Notes under the pieces: generated by a model | Told to the model about the DNA's origin: nothing | The model's database searches: none | What the model saw: only the letters and a program-made list of their open reading frames with translations | Source: Orlajensenia sp037404875 | GTDB lineage: Bacteria > Actinomycetota > Actinomycetes > Actinomycetales > Microbacteriaceae | Reading direction: 5' to 3' | Assembly (NCBI RefSeq): GCF_037404875.1 | Contig: NZ_JBBELO010000033.1 | Coordinates: forward strand, 186,001-250,000 | Length of the DNA: 64,000 nucleotides | Made by a program: the position numbers and the translations under genes | Shown here: one piece after another, positions 1 through 8,533 of the stretch | Numbering within the stretch: the first letter of the stretch is position 1 | Layout of the letters: each line of letters begins with the position of its first letter

Positions 1-1259
1 CCGTGCCGACCCTCGTCGTCTACAACCTGCCGTACCGCGACTGCTCTCAGTACTCGGCCGGCGGTGCCGCCAACACGGCCGACTACGAGGCGTGGGTCGA
101 CGCCGTTGCCGCCGGGATCGGTGGCAACAAGGCCGTGATCATCCTGGAACCCGACGGGCTCGGGATCATCCCCTGGTACACGAGCAACCAGGGCCAGCAG
201 GAATGGTGCCAGCCGGCCGACGCAGACCCGGCGACCGCGGCATCCGACCGCTTCGCCGCTCTCAACCACGCAGTCGACGCGCTGACGGCACTGCCCAACA
301 CCGCCGTCTACCTCGATGGAACGCACAGCGGGTGGCTCAGCGTCGGCGACATCTCCGACCGGCTCGACAAGGCGGGAGTCGCGAAGGCCGACGGCTTCTT
401 CCTCAACGCGTCGAACTACATCGCCACGCCGAAGCTGCAGAAGTACGGCACCTGGATCAGCGACTGCCTGCGGCTGAAGGCCGAGGTGAGCTGGTGGGAC
501 TACGGCTACTGCGGCAGCCAGTACTTCCCGGCGACCGCGAGCGACTTCAGCACGTGGGGCGCCACCGACGCCGACTACGCGCAGCGCTTCGCCGACGCGG
601 GCATCACCGTCGACCCCTCGAAGCAGAAGCACTTCGTGATCGACACGAGCCGCAACGGTCAGGATGCCTGGACCCCGCCGGTCTGGAACGGCGACATCGA
701 GGCGTGGTGCAACCCGCCGGACCGTGGCGCGGGCGAGCGGCCGACCGCCGACACGAAGGATGCGCTCATCGATGCCTTCCTCTGGATCAAGGTTCCCGGT
801 GAGAGCGACGGGCAGTGCTTCCGCAGCACGGCCGGCCCCCTCGACCCCATCCGCGGCATCCAGGACCCGCCGGCCGGCCAGTGGTTCCCCGAGCAGGCGC
901 GCGAGCTGATCGCCTTCGCGTCGCCGGCATTCGAGACACCGGCCTGCCACGTGTCCTACTCGGCCACCCGGCCGCTGTTCGGCCTGTTCGCCGGTGACAT
1001 CGCCATCACGAACACCGGCTCGGTGCCGCTCAAGGGCTGGACGCTGAAGTGGAGTTGGGAGGGTTCCGAGAAGCTGATCACCGTGGTCGGCGGCACCCGC
1101 ACGCAGTCCGGCGACGCCCTCACGCTGACGAGCACGAAGCTGACGAGCAACGTCAAGGCGGGGGCGACCACCCACGTCGGCTTCATCGGGCGCGGCGCGG
1201 CCCAGCGGGTCGAGCCCTGGCTGTTCACGCTGAACGGCAAGCCCTGCGCGGCTGACTGA
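1..1259 (+). CDS. GH6 cellulase with C-terminal CBM2 (5' end missing)
   Basis: Secreted cellulase of glycoside hydrolase family 6 (endoglucanase or cellobiohydrolase), which cuts beta-1,4-glucan by an inverting mechanism. The reading frame is open to the window edge, so the start and signal peptide lie upstream. The GTG at position 3 is inside the domain. Both family signatures are visible: YNLPYRDCSQYSAGG close to the visible start, and ILEPDGLG about 30 residues later with the conserved aspartate. The last 100 or so residues, beginning ACHVSY and ending NGKPC, look like a family 2 cellulose-binding module with its two terminal cysteines and spaced tryptophans. The linker is very short (about FETPA), where such enzymes usually carry a long Pro/Thr/Ser linker. 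A hairpin terminator follows 10 bases after the stop. The cellobiose uptake operon lies 5 kb further on. Endo or exo action cannot be decided from what is visible. Confidence 0.93.
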   Translation, partial: VPTLVVYNLPYRDCSQYSAGGAANTADYEAWVDAVAAGIGGNKAVIILEPDGLGIIPWYTSNQGQQEWCQPADADPATAASDRFAALNHAVDALTALPNTAVYLDGTHSGWLSVGDISDRLDKAGVAKADGFFLNASNYIATPKLQKYGTWISDCLRLKAEVSWWDYGYCGSQYFPATASDFSTWGATDADYAQRFADAGITVDPSKQKHFVIDTSRNGQDAWTPPVWNGDIEAWCNPPDRGAGERPTADTKDALIDAFLWIKVPGESDGQCFRSTAGPLDPIRGIQDPPAGQWFPEQARELIAFASPAFETPACHVSYSATRPLFGLFAGDIAITNTGSVPLKGWTLKWSWEGSEKLITVVGGTRTQSGDALTLTSTKLTSNVKAGATTHVGFIGRGAAQRVEPWLFTLNGKPCAAD

Positions 1260-1269
1260 CGGGCATGAC

Positions 1270-1304
1270 GGATGCGGCGGGCGCGCGACAGGCCCGCCGC
1301 ATCC
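1270..1304 (+). terminator. Hairpin terminator after the cellulase gene
   Basis: Perfect 13-bp stem GGATGCGGCGGGC / GCCCGCCGCATCC with a 9-base loop, directly after the cellulase stop. It has no T-run, which is common in actinobacteria. It argues that the next gene starts downstream at 1365 and not at the upstream ATG at 1272, which lies inside this hairpin. Confidence 0.75.
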
Positions 1305-1364
1305 GGCCGCCCGGGCACGGGGCCGCTCGGGCGCGATCGGAGGGGTCTCGCTACGCTCGATGCC

Positions 1365-2255
1365 GTGGTCGCCGATTCCCCTCCCGCAGACATCGCCGTG
1401 CACGGCGACCTCGTGGCGGCCCTGGTGCGGCAGCAGCATCCCGACCTCGACGGCCCCCTTCGGCTCGCGGCCGAGGGGTGGGACAACGAGCTCTATCGCC
1501 TCGGCGACTCGCTGGCGGTGCGGGTTCCCCGCAGGGAGTCGGCCGCCGCGCTCATCCTCTCGGAGCAGCGCTGGCTGCCCAAGCTCGCGCCGCGGCTCCG
1601 CGTGCCCGTTCCCGTGCCGGTGCGGCGCGGGATGCCGAGCGAGCTCTATCCGTGGCCGTGGTCGATCGTGCCGTGGTTCGCCGGTACGCCGGCGGCGACC
1701 CTCGAGCCGGCCGAGCGCCTCGGCGTGGCCGAAGACCTCGCCGACTTCGTGAACGCCCTCGCGGTGCCGGCCCCCGCGGACGCTCCGGCCAATCGGTATC
1801 GGGGAGTTCCGCTCGCGGCCCGCGCGGATGTCGTCACCGCCCGGCTGCGGAACCCGCGCATGCCCTCGCCCGACCGGTTGGCCGGCCTGTGGGAGCGCGT
1901 CTGCGCCCTCCCCGCCTGGCGCGGCCCCGCGCTCTGGCTGCACGGCGACCTGCATCCGGGCAACCTCCTCATCGCCGCGCACGGCGGCCTCGCGGCGGTG
2001 CTGGATTTCGGGGACTTGACCGCGGGCGACCCGGCCGCCGACCTCGCCACCGCCTGGCTCAGCTTCGATGCGGCCGGGCGTGCCGCTTTCCGCGGCCGTA
2101 TCGACGAGGGGCGCGATGTCGACGCCGCGACCTGGGGGCGTGCCCGAGGCTGGGCGCTCGTGCTCGGCACCGCGCTCGTCGACACTCTCGAGGGTGACGG
2201 CCCGATCGCCCGCATCGGCCGGCACGCGCTCGAGCAGGTGCTGCTCGAGGAGTGA
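1365..2255 (+). CDS. Aminoglycoside phosphotransferase (APH) family protein
   Basis: Predicted cytoplasmic small-molecule kinase of the APH/choline-kinase fold, 296 residues. The catalytic loop HGDLHPGNLL and the metal-binding segment DFGDLTAGDPAADLA are both intact. The N-lobe shows AEGWDNELYRLGDSLAVRVPRR, the usual glycine-rich and Lys/Arg region, and the motif PWPWSIVPWFAG is typical of this subfamily. I chose the GTG at 1365 because a TACGCT -10-like hexamer ends 7 bases before it, the leaderless arrangement seen for many genes here, and because the upstream ATG at 1272 falls within the cellulase terminator. The substrate is unknown. Most members of this subfamily in soil actinobacteria are not proven antibiotic-resistance enzymes, so resistance should not be assumed. 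Confidence 0.82.
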   Translation: MVADSPPADIAVHGDLVAALVRQQHPDLDGPLRLAAEGWDNELYRLGDSLAVRVPRRESAAALILSEQRWLPKLAPRLRVPVPVPVRRGMPSELYPWPWSIVPWFAGTPAATLEPAERLGVAEDLADFVNALAVPAPADAPANRYRGVPLAARADVVTARLRNPRMPSPDRLAGLWERVCALPAWRGPALWLHGDLHPGNLLIAAHGGLAAVLDFGDLTAGDPAADLATAWLSFDAAGRAAFRGRIDEGRDVDAATWGRARGWALVLGTALVDTLEGDGPIARIGRHALEQVLLEE

Positions 2256-2283
2256 GCGCCGGCCGCGGCCTAGGCTGGAGGCC

Positions 2284-3333
2284 ATGCACGGTGAATACAA
2301 GGTTCCCCAGGGCAAGCTCGTCGTCGTCGATTTCGAGGTGGTCGACGAGGCCATCACCGGCTTCCGGCTCGCCGGCGACTTCTTCCTCGAACCCGACGAG
2401 GCGCTCGCGGCCATCGACTCCGCCGTGAACGGACTGTCGGCGGATGCGGACGTGAAGAGCATCGCCGCGGCGATCACCGCCGCGCTTCCCCCTGGAACGG
2501 CCATGCTCGGCTTCAGCGCCGAATCGGTGGCCGTCGCCATCCGTCGTGCGCTCAAGAAGGCGACGAGCTGGCGTGACTACCGCTGGAACATCGTGCACGC
2601 CAAGGCGGTTTCGCCCGCGCTGCACCTCGCGCTCGACGAGGTGCTCGCCACCGAGGTGGGCGCCGGCACGCGAGAGCCCACGCTGCGCATCTGGGAGTGG
2701 GACCAGTCGGCCGTCGTCATCGGCAGCTTCCAGTCGGTCAAGAACGAGGTCGACCCCGAGGGGGCGGCCCGCTACGGCTACGACGTCGTGCGCCGCATCT
2801 CGGGCGGTGGCGCCATGATGATGGAGAAGGGCGCCATCGTCACCTACTCCCTCTACCTTCCGGGCGATCTCGTGCAGGGCATGACCTTCGCGGAGTCGTA
2901 CGCCTTCCTCGACGCCTGGGCCGTGGATGCGCTGCGCTCGCTCGGCGTCGACGCGAGCTACCAGCCGCTCAACGACATCACGAGCCCCTCCGGCAAGATC
3001 GGCGGCGCCGCCCAGAAGCGCCTCGGCAACGGCGGCGTGCTGCACCACGTGACCATGAGCTACGACATGAACGGCGAGGTCATGACCCAGGTGCTGCGCA
3101 TCGGTCGCGAGAAGATCAGCGACAAGGGCATCGCATCCGCCGCCAAGCGCGTGGACCCCCTGAAGAGCCAGTCGGGACTGCCACGGGCCGAGATCATCGA
3201 GCGGATGAAGCAGGTCTTCACGGCGCTGACGGATGCGACGCCGGGGGAGATCAGCGACGAGGAGTACGCGGCGGCCGAAGACCTCGTGCGCACCAAGTTC
3301 GCCACCGACGAGTGGCTGTACCGCGTACCGTGA
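2284..3333 (+). CDS. Lipoate-protein ligase A family, N-terminal accessory domain
   Basis: Predicted to attach lipoate or a related acyl group (octanoate, biotin) to carrier lysines of dehydrogenase complexes. 349 residues. The catalytic core (about 100-349) has RRISGGGAMMMEKG (170-183), the RRxxGGGA lipoyl-AMP loop, and GKIGGAAQ with the conserved lysine at about 238. The first 85 or so residues (KVPQGKLVVVDFEVVDE, then GDFFLEPDEAL) look like the accessory domain that sits at the C-terminus of E. coli LplA, here placed at the N-terminus. I recall this order from other actinobacterial homologues. ATG 2284 is preceded by TAGGCT with a 7-base gap, so the message is probably leaderless. No lipoyl-domain gene is adjacent. 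It could be a transferase rather than a full ligase. Confidence 0.85.
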   Translation: MHGEYKVPQGKLVVVDFEVVDEAITGFRLAGDFFLEPDEALAAIDSAVNGLSADADVKSIAAAITAALPPGTAMLGFSAESVAVAIRRALKKATSWRDYRWNIVHAKAVSPALHLALDEVLATEVGAGTREPTLRIWEWDQSAVVIGSFQSVKNEVDPEGAARYGYDVVRRISGGGAMMMEKGAIVTYSLYLPGDLVQGMTFAESYAFLDAWAVDALRSLGVDASYQPLNDITSPSGKIGGAAQKRLGNGGVLHHVTMSYDMNGEVMTQVLRIGREKISDKGIASAAKRVDPLKSQSGLPRAEIIERMKQVFTALTDATPGEISDEEYAAAEDLVRTKFATDEWLYRVP

Positions 3334-3382
3334 CCACGGCGATTCCGAGGCGTTCATCAGGGCGTGCTCATAGGATGACGGC

Positions 3383-3685
3383 GTGGACTGGTGGATCATC
3401 GCAGCCGTCGCCGCTGTCATCGCTCTGCTCGTGCTCGCGACCAAGCGGGGGTGGATCGACCTCTCGAACAAGACGCGCACGGGCGGCATGGGCGGCGCGG
3501 TCGGCGTGCTCGACGAGGTCTTCGCGCCCACCCATCACGAGGCGGCCGTCGAGCAGGACCGCCAGACCGTGCTCCCCGCTCCGGCACCCCTTCCCGGCGA
3601 CGGCGACAAGGGCATCGCGCAGGCGGAGGCCGGCGATGCGCAGCCTGCCTCGCGCTTCGAGGGTCGCATCCGCCTCGACCTCTGA
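3383..3685 (+). CDS. Small single-span membrane protein (DUF6191-like)
   Basis: 100-residue protein with one N-terminal membrane helix (MDWWIIAAVAAVIALLVLA) and a cytosolic, Pro/Ala-rich tail. The segment GAVGVLDEVFAPTHHEA resembles what I recall as the core of DUF6191 in actinobacteria, but I cannot confirm the family. The GTG start has TAGGAT ending 6 bases upstream, so it fits the leaderless pattern. It converges with the GNAT gene 46 bases away, and the gap contains GC-rich self-complementary sequence that could end both transcripts. Function unknown. Confidence 0.65.
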   Translation: MDWWIIAAVAAVIALLVLATKRGWIDLSNKTRTGGMGGAVGVLDEVFAPTHHEAAVEQDRQTVLPAPAPLPGDGDKGIAQAEAGDAQPASRFEGRIRLDL

Positions 3686-3731
3686 GCACTCCGGTCGGTC
3701 CCGCCGGCCGGCTCGGCCGACGTTGGACGGG

Positions 3732-4016
3732 TCAGCGGGTGGTGAGCTCCTCGTAGTCGGGGTGCTCCTCGATGAACCGCCGAACGAACGGGCACGACGC
3801 CACCACGCGCGCGTCCGTGTTCGCGCGGATGTCGTCGAGCGCACCCTGCACCAGCTGGGCGCCGTACCCCGAACGACGCCGTGCCGGGTCGATCTCGGTG
3901 TGAACGAGGTCGAGCACGTTGCCATGACGCCGGTAGTCGGCGAGCCCGATCTCGTCTCCGTCGACCCAGAACGTGTACCGGTTCTGCTCAGGCTCGTGCC
4001 GCAACTCCGTTGTCAT
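3732..4016 (-). CDS. Small GNAT-fold acetyltransferase (YjdJ-like)
   Basis: 94-residue protein of the short GNAT-like family (COG2388 type). The acetyl-CoA binding segment is visible as RRRSGYGAQLVQGALDDIRA, and the conserved end PFVRRFIEEHPDYEEL matches the usual CPFV...HPxY ending. These minimal GNAT proteins bind acetyl-CoA, but their acceptor is mostly unknown. I chose the ATG at 4016 because TATCGT lies 6 bases upstream on the minus strand, which gives a leaderless message. It is divergent from the methyltransferase gene with only 35 bases between the two start codons, so the two promoters overlap or nearly touch. Confidence 0.85.
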   Translation of the reverse strand: MTTELRHEPEQNRYTFWVDGDEIGLADYRRHGNVLDLVHTEIDPARRRSGYGAQLVQGALDDIRANTDARVVASCPFVRRFIEEHPDYEELTTR

Positions 4017-4051
4017 GCGGTCACGATACCGGCGGCTGGCAGAATGAGGGA

Positions 4052-4957
4052 ATGCCCGGCGCCCCCGCACAGTCGACTCCCAGCGCCGCGTCCCCCGCAA
4101 GCGCCCCGACGGCGACGGGCCGGGTGATCCACGCCAACAACCTCGAGGTGCTGCCCACCCTCGACGATGGCGCCTTCACGCTCATCTACCTCGATCCGCC
4201 CTTCAACACCGGCCGCGCCCAGGCGCGGCAGGCCATGACGCACGTGCGCACGGATGCCGCGCCCGGCGCATCCGGAACGATCTCGGGATTCAAGGGCGTG
4301 CAGTACGAGCGCATCCGCGGTGACCTCTACCGCTACGACGACAGCTTCGAGGACTACTGGGCGTTCCTAGAGCCCCGGCTGCTGCACGCCTGGCGGCTGC
4401 TCGCCGACGACGGAACGCTCTACCTGCACTTGGACTACCGCGAGGCGCACTACGCCAAAGTGCTGCTCGATGCGCTGTTCGGGCGCGCGAGCTTTCTCAA
4501 CGAGATCATCTGGGCCTACGACTACGGTGCCAAAGCCAAGCGCCGCTGGCCCACGAAGCACGACACCATCCTCGTGTACGTGAAGAACCCTGCCGGCTAC
4601 TGGTTCGACTCGACTACGGTCGACCGCGAGCCCTACATGGCGCCCGGACTCGTGACGCCCGAGAAGGCGGAGCTCGGCAAACTGCCGACGGACGTCTGGT
4701 GGCACACGATCGTCTCGCCGACGGGCCGGGAGAAGACCGGCTACCCCACGCAGAAGCCCGAAGGCATCCTGCGGCGCATCATCCAGGCATCCAGCCGGCC
4801 GGGCGACGCGGTGCTCGACTTCTTCGCGGGCAGCGGCACGACCGGCGCGGTGGCCGCAGCCCTGGGCCGCGGCTTCACGCTCGTGGATGAGAGCGCCGAC
4901 GCCATCGCGATCATGCGCGAGCGCTTCGCCGGCCTGCCGCACGTGACCTTCGAATAG
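4052..4957 (+). CDS. Site-specific DNA methyltransferase, beta class, orphan
   Basis: Predicted N6-adenine or N4-cytosine DNA methyltransferase, 301 residues. Catalytic motif IV appears first (LIYLDPPFNTG, DPPF at about 48-51) and the AdoMet-binding motif I comes late (LDFFAGSGTTGA, about 258-264). This is the beta-class order seen in CcrM-like and many type II or III enzymes. The middle part, about 70-230, would hold target recognition. The DPPF form (F rather than Y) is common in adenine methylases. No restriction endonuclease, specificity subunit or Vsr gene flanks it, so it looks solitary. The start at 4052 is set by CAGAAT 6 bases upstream (a weaker -10) and the absence of conserved sequence before it. 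It could be an epigenetic regulator or a remnant of a restriction system. Confidence 0.88.
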   Translation: MPGAPAQSTPSAASPASAPTATGRVIHANNLEVLPTLDDGAFTLIYLDPPFNTGRAQARQAMTHVRTDAAPGASGTISGFKGVQYERIRGDLYRYDDSFEDYWAFLEPRLLHAWRLLADDGTLYLHLDYREAHYAKVLLDALFGRASFLNEIIWAYDYGAKAKRRWPTKHDTILVYVKNPAGYWFDSTTVDREPYMAPGLVTPEKAELGKLPTDVWWHTIVSPTGREKTGYPTQKPEGILRRIIQASSRPGDAVLDFFAGSGTTGAVAAALGRGFTLVDESADAIAIMRERFAGLPHVTFE

Positions 4958-5037
4958 CCCGCGCCCCGCCGCGCCTCCCCCTCCCGGCGCCGCCCGCCGC
5001 GCCCGCTTCGCCCTCCCGGTGCCGCGCCGCGTCGGAA

Positions 5038-5139
5038 CCGAAAAGCGAGGAGATTCCGAAAAACGAGGCGATCTTGGGCGGCACGCCGACGGCGGACGAG
5101 CCGATGCGGGGTGTCGCGTGAGATCGCCTCGCTTTTCGG
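5038..5139. repeat. Inverted and direct repeat in methyltransferase-VOC gap
   Basis: The 239-base gap holds 19-base arms at 5056-5074 (CCGAAAAACGAGGCGATCT) and 5121-5139 (its reverse complement with one mismatch), 46 bases apart. A partial direct copy, CCGAAAAGCGAGGAGATT, starts at 5038. The rest of the gap is GC-rich and without an open frame I would call. It may be a terminator-like structure, a small RNA or a dispersed repeat. I see no second copy elsewhere in the window. Confidence 0.6.
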
Positions 5140-5196
5140 TCGAGTTTCTCCTCTTTCCGCTGGCGTGACGGAGTCCGCGGTCGTAGCCTCGGGGAC

Positions 5197-6015
5197 GTGA
5201 CCGATACGACGCCCGTACCCCGCACCTATCCCGAGGGCGTTCCCTCGTGGGTGCAGCTCGACGTGCCGAATCCGACCGAGGCTGCGCGCTTCTACGGCAC
5301 GCTCTTCGGCTGGCAGGTCCGCGATCCGTCGGCCGGGTACCTCTTCGTGCATGTCGACGGGGCCGACGTCGCCGGCATCGCGCCCGTGGGCGGGAACGTG
5401 GAGGTCGCCTGGCGCACCTACATCGCGGCGGATGATGCGGACCTCACCGCCGAACGCGTCGCAGAGAAGGGTGGGAGCATCCTGCGCCCGCCCGAGAACG
5501 CCGGCCCCTACGGACGCTGGGCGGTGTGCGCCGATCGCGACGGCACGCAGTTCCGGCTCTGGCAGGCCGGCACCTGCGTGGGAGCCCAGTACGTGAACGC
5601 GCCCGGCGGATGGAACTTCAGCGTTCTGAGAGGCAGGCATCCGGAGGCCGCGCTGGCGTTCTACCGCGATGCGTTCGGGTGGGAGATGAGCACCGACCTG
5701 GGGGCGGGCATGATCCGGCTGCCGGGTTACGGCGACCATCTGGCGAGCACGGCGGATCCCGGCATCCACGAGCGCCAACGGTTCGCGCCGCCGGGCTTCG
5801 CCGACGTGATCGCCGGCCTGGAGCCCTACGACGGAGCGTCGGTCTGGGAGGTGCGATTCAGCGTGCAGGACCGCGACGCGACTGCCGCGCTGGCGGTTCA
5901 GGCGGGAGCGACCGAGCTCTCTCGCGACGAGGGGGAGTGGACGAAGGAAGTGCGGCTGCCCGACCCCTTCGGCGCCGTCTTCGTCGCCAGCCAGTTCGCG
6001 CCCGCAGCTCAGTAG
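5197..6015 (+). CDS. VOC-family protein, two glyoxalase-like domains
   Basis: 272-residue cytoplasmic protein with two vicinal-oxygen-chelate domains: residues about 15-130 (PSWVQLDVPNPTEAARFYGTLFGW) and about 140-270 (WNFSVLRGRHPEAALAFYRDAFGWEM). This tandem form is common in actinobacteria and is often annotated as a hydroxylase or glyoxalase-like protein without proven activity. Few residues sit in the usual metal-ligand positions, so binding rather than catalysis is possible. The GTG start has TAGCCT ending 7 bases upstream, a leaderless arrangement. It converges with cebR, with 25 bases between the stops. Confidence 0.82.
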   Translation: MTDTTPVPRTYPEGVPSWVQLDVPNPTEAARFYGTLFGWQVRDPSAGYLFVHVDGADVAGIAPVGGNVEVAWRTYIAADDADLTAERVAEKGGSILRPPENAGPYGRWAVCADRDGTQFRLWQAGTCVGAQYVNAPGGWNFSVLRGRHPEAALAFYRDAFGWEMSTDLGAGMIRLPGYGDHLASTADPGIHERQRFAPPGFADVIAGLEPYDGASVWEVRFSVQDRDATAALAVQAGATELSRDEGEWTKEVRLPDPFGAVFVASQFAPAAQ

Positions 6016-6040
6016 CCGGCAGCCCGGCCTCCTGCTGCCC

Positions 6041-7096
6041 TCAGACCGAGTCGCGCATCACGATCGACGTGCCCAGCCGCGTGATCGTCTCCACCGGCTC
6101 GCCCTCGATGAGGCGCACGAGCACCCGGGCCATCTCGCGGCCCATCTCCACGGTCGGCTGGTGCACGGTCGTGAGCGGAGGAGTCGCCGTGGCGCCGTAG
6201 TTGTCGTCGTCCCAGCCCAGCACGGCGATGTCGCGCGGAATCTCCAGGCCTCTCTCGCGGATGGCCGAGTAGGCGCCGATGGCCATCTGGTCGTTGGCCG
6301 CGAAGACCGCGTCGATCGGCTCGCCCCGGTCGAGAAGGCGCTTCATGGCCGCGACACCGGATGCCGGGGTGAAGTCGCCGAGTTCGATGAGCGTCGCGTC
6401 CAGGCCGTGCGACTCCAGTGCGCGCCTCCACCCGGCGAGGCGGTCGACGCCGGGGGGCATGTCTTGAGGCCCCGCGATCGTGGCCACGTGCGTGCGGCCC
6501 TTCTCGACGAGCAGCGCCACGGCCTGCTCGGCACCCGTGACGTTGTCGACGTCGATGAAGTAGTTGTCTCCGCCGGCATCCAGCAGCGGCCGGCCACCGA
6601 ACACGACGGGAAGCGTCTGGCTCAGCTGGGCGTAGCTGTGGTCGCCGGAGTGGTGCGAGACCACGAGAGCGCCGTCGACGTTGCCGCCGAGCAGGTACCG
6701 ACGGGTCTTGCCGGGCTGGGACTCCGACTCGAGCAGCATGTTGAGCGTGTAATCGGTATCGGCCAGGTAGAACGCCACGCCCTGCACGATCGAGGCGAAG
6801 AACGGGTCTGCGAACACCTTGGCCGCCGTCTCGGGAACCACCAGCGCGATCGCCTGCGTCTTGCGACTGGCGAGGGAGCGGGCCGCCCGGTTCGGTACGT
6901 AGTTCAGGGCCTCGATGGCCTGGCGCACCGACTGGGCGACCTCCGGCGTCACCTTCGGCGAGCCGTTGACGACCCGGGAAACGGTCGCTCGCGACACACC
7001 TGCGTGGGCGGCGACCATCTCGAGTGTCGGCACAGCGCCGTCGCGCAGCTTCCCCGCCACCCGATCACTTCCCGTCCTCTGAGTTGGATCAACCAT
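6041..7096 (-). CDS. cebR: LacI-family repressor of the cellobiose operon (CebR-type)
   Basis: 351-residue transcriptional repressor. The N-terminal helix-turn-helix reads TLEMVAAHAGVSRATVSRVVNGSPKVT, followed by the hinge helix LNYVPNRAARSLASRKT and a periplasmic-binding-like effector domain ending at a DDDNYGATATPPLTTV segment. It is the last gene of the operon, 9 bases after the beta-glucosidase stop. In Streptomyces, CebR senses cellobiose or related cello-oligosaccharides and binds a palindrome centred on AGCGCT. The likely targets here are the AGCGCT-centred palindromes upstream of the binding-protein gene (11961-12051). Because it is inside the operon it represses, it would be self-limiting. 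The effector is inferred from context. Confidence 0.88.
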   Translation of the reverse strand: MVDPTQRTGSDRVAGKLRDGAVPTLEMVAAHAGVSRATVSRVVNGSPKVTPEVAQSVRQAIEALNYVPNRAARSLASRKTQAIALVVPETAAKVFADPFFASIVQGVAFYLADTDYTLNMLLESESQPGKTRRYLLGGNVDGALVVSHHSGDHSYAQLSQTLPVVFGGRPLLDAGGDNYFIDVDNVTGAEQAVALLVEKGRTHVATIAGPQDMPPGVDRLAGWRRALESHGLDATLIELGDFTPASGVAAMKRLLDRGEPIDAVFAANDQMAIGAYSAIRERGLEIPRDIAVLGWDDDNYGATATPPLTTVHQPTVEMGREMARVLVRLIEGEPVETITRLGTSIVMRDSV

Positions 7097-7105
7097 AGTG
7101 CCGAT

Positions 7106-8533
7106 TCAGACGCCGACCTTGGTCGAGGCGATCAGGCCGGCGTACTGGCGGGCACTCAGCTTCGGGATGCGTTCCTGCGTCTCGTAGTCGACGTAGACGA
7201 TGCCGAAGCGCTTGTTGTAGCCCCACGCCCACTCGAAGTTGTCCAGGAGCGACCACACGAAGTAGCCGCGCACATCGGCGCCGGCTTCGATCGCATCCGC
7301 GACGGCGCTGACGTGCGCGTCGATGTAGGTCCAGCGCTCGACGTCGTTCACCTCGCCGTTCTCGAGCACGTCGTCGTAGGAGGCGCCGTTCTCGGTCACG
7401 TAGAGGGCGGGCAGGGTCGGGTACTCCTGCCCGAGACGCACGAGCAGGTGGCGAAGGCCCTCGGGGTTGACCTCCCAGTCCATGGCGGTGCGGGAGAGTG
7501 CCCGCGGCGGGAAGCTCACGTGCTCGCTGCCGACGAACGGCGAGCGCCCGGGCTTGGCGGTCGGCTTCAACCCGGCTGGGGCATCGGCCGGCGCCGGATG
7601 CCCGCTGACGTTGTCGTCGTGGTAGTGGTTGACCCCGAGGAAGTCGATCGGTGCGCTGATCACGTCGAGGTCGCCCTCGTGCACGTACTGCTCGAAGTCG
7701 TAGGCCCGAAGGTCCTCGAGCACGTCGGCGGGGTAGGCGCCGAGGATGAGCGGTTCGAGGTACATGCGGTTCCACAGGCCGTCGATGCGACGCGCGGCCT
7801 CGAGGTCGACGGGGTCGCTCGGGTCGTTCGGCACGGCGTTCGTGAGGTTGAGCGTGATGCCGATCTGCAGTTCCCGGCCGTCGGCCGCCGCCAGCTCGCG
7901 CAGGCGTCGCGTGGCGAGGCCGTGTGCCAGGTGCTGGTGGTGCAGCGCGGCGAGGCCCGCATCCGGATCGTTGAGTCCGGGCGCGTGCTCACCGGCGACG
8001 TACCCGATGAGCGAGGAGCACAGCGGTTCGTTGAAGGTCGTCCAGTGAGTCACCCGGTCGCCGAGCGCCCGGTAGACCGCTTCGGCGTACTCCACGAAGC
8101 GGTCGGCCGTCGCGCGGTTCGCCCAGCCGCCGTCTTCCTGCAGGGCCTGCGGCAGGTCCCAGTGGTAGAGGGTGAGCCAGGGCAGGATGCCGTTCTCGAG
8201 CAGTTCGTCGACGAGCCGGCTGTAGAACTCCAGGCCCTCGTCGTTGATGGAACGGCCGCCGGGCACCACGCGCGCCCAGCTCGTGGAGAACCGGTAGGAG
8301 TCGAGCCCGAGGGAGCGCATGAGAGCCACGTCCTGGGGTACGCGGTGGTAGTGATCCACCGCGACCTCGGGGGTGTCGCCATTGGCGACCGCGAGCGGAA
8401 CGCGGGCATAGGCATCCCAGATGGAATCCTCCTTGCCACCCTCGTGGGCGGCTCCCTCGATCTGCGCGGCCGCGGTGGCCGAGCCCCAGAGGAAGCCGTG
8501 CGGCCAGGTTCGATCTGTGAGTGGTGTCGTCAT
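7106..8533 (-). CDS. bglC: GH1 beta-glucosidase
   Basis: 475-residue cytoplasmic family 1 glycosidase that would split imported cellobiose or other beta-glucosides to glucose. The acid/base glutamate is in TTFNEP (E169) and the nucleophile in YVTENGAS (E381). The N-terminal family signature FLWGSATAAAQIEGA and the C-terminal DNFEWAWGYNKRFGIVYVDY are intact. There is no signal peptide. The ATG at 8533 overlaps the permease stop by one base (TGATG), so translation is probably coupled. A much longer open frame continues upstream but lies inside the permease gene and is not real. The position after the two permeases matches the cebEFG-bglC order of Streptomyces. Confidence 0.95.
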   Translation of the reverse strand: MTTPLTDRTWPHGFLWGSATAAAQIEGAAHEGGKEDSIWDAYARVPLAVANGDTPEVAVDHYHRVPQDVALMRSLGLDSYRFSTSWARVVPGGRSINDEGLEFYSRLVDELLENGILPWLTLYHWDLPQALQEDGGWANRATADRFVEYAEAVYRALGDRVTHWTTFNEPLCSSLIGYVAGEHAPGLNDPDAGLAALHHQHLAHGLATRRLRELAAADGRELQIGITLNLTNAVPNDPSDPVDLEAARRIDGLWNRMYLEPLILGAYPADVLEDLRAYDFEQYVHEGDLDVISAPIDFLGVNHYHDDNVSGHPAPADAPAGLKPTAKPGRSPFVGSEHVSFPPRALSRTAMDWEVNPEGLRHLLVRLGQEYPTLPALYVTENGASYDDVLENGEVNDVERWTYIDAHVSAVADAIEAGADVRGYFVWSLLDNFEWAWGYNKRFGIVYVDYETQERIPKLSARQYAGLIASTKVGV

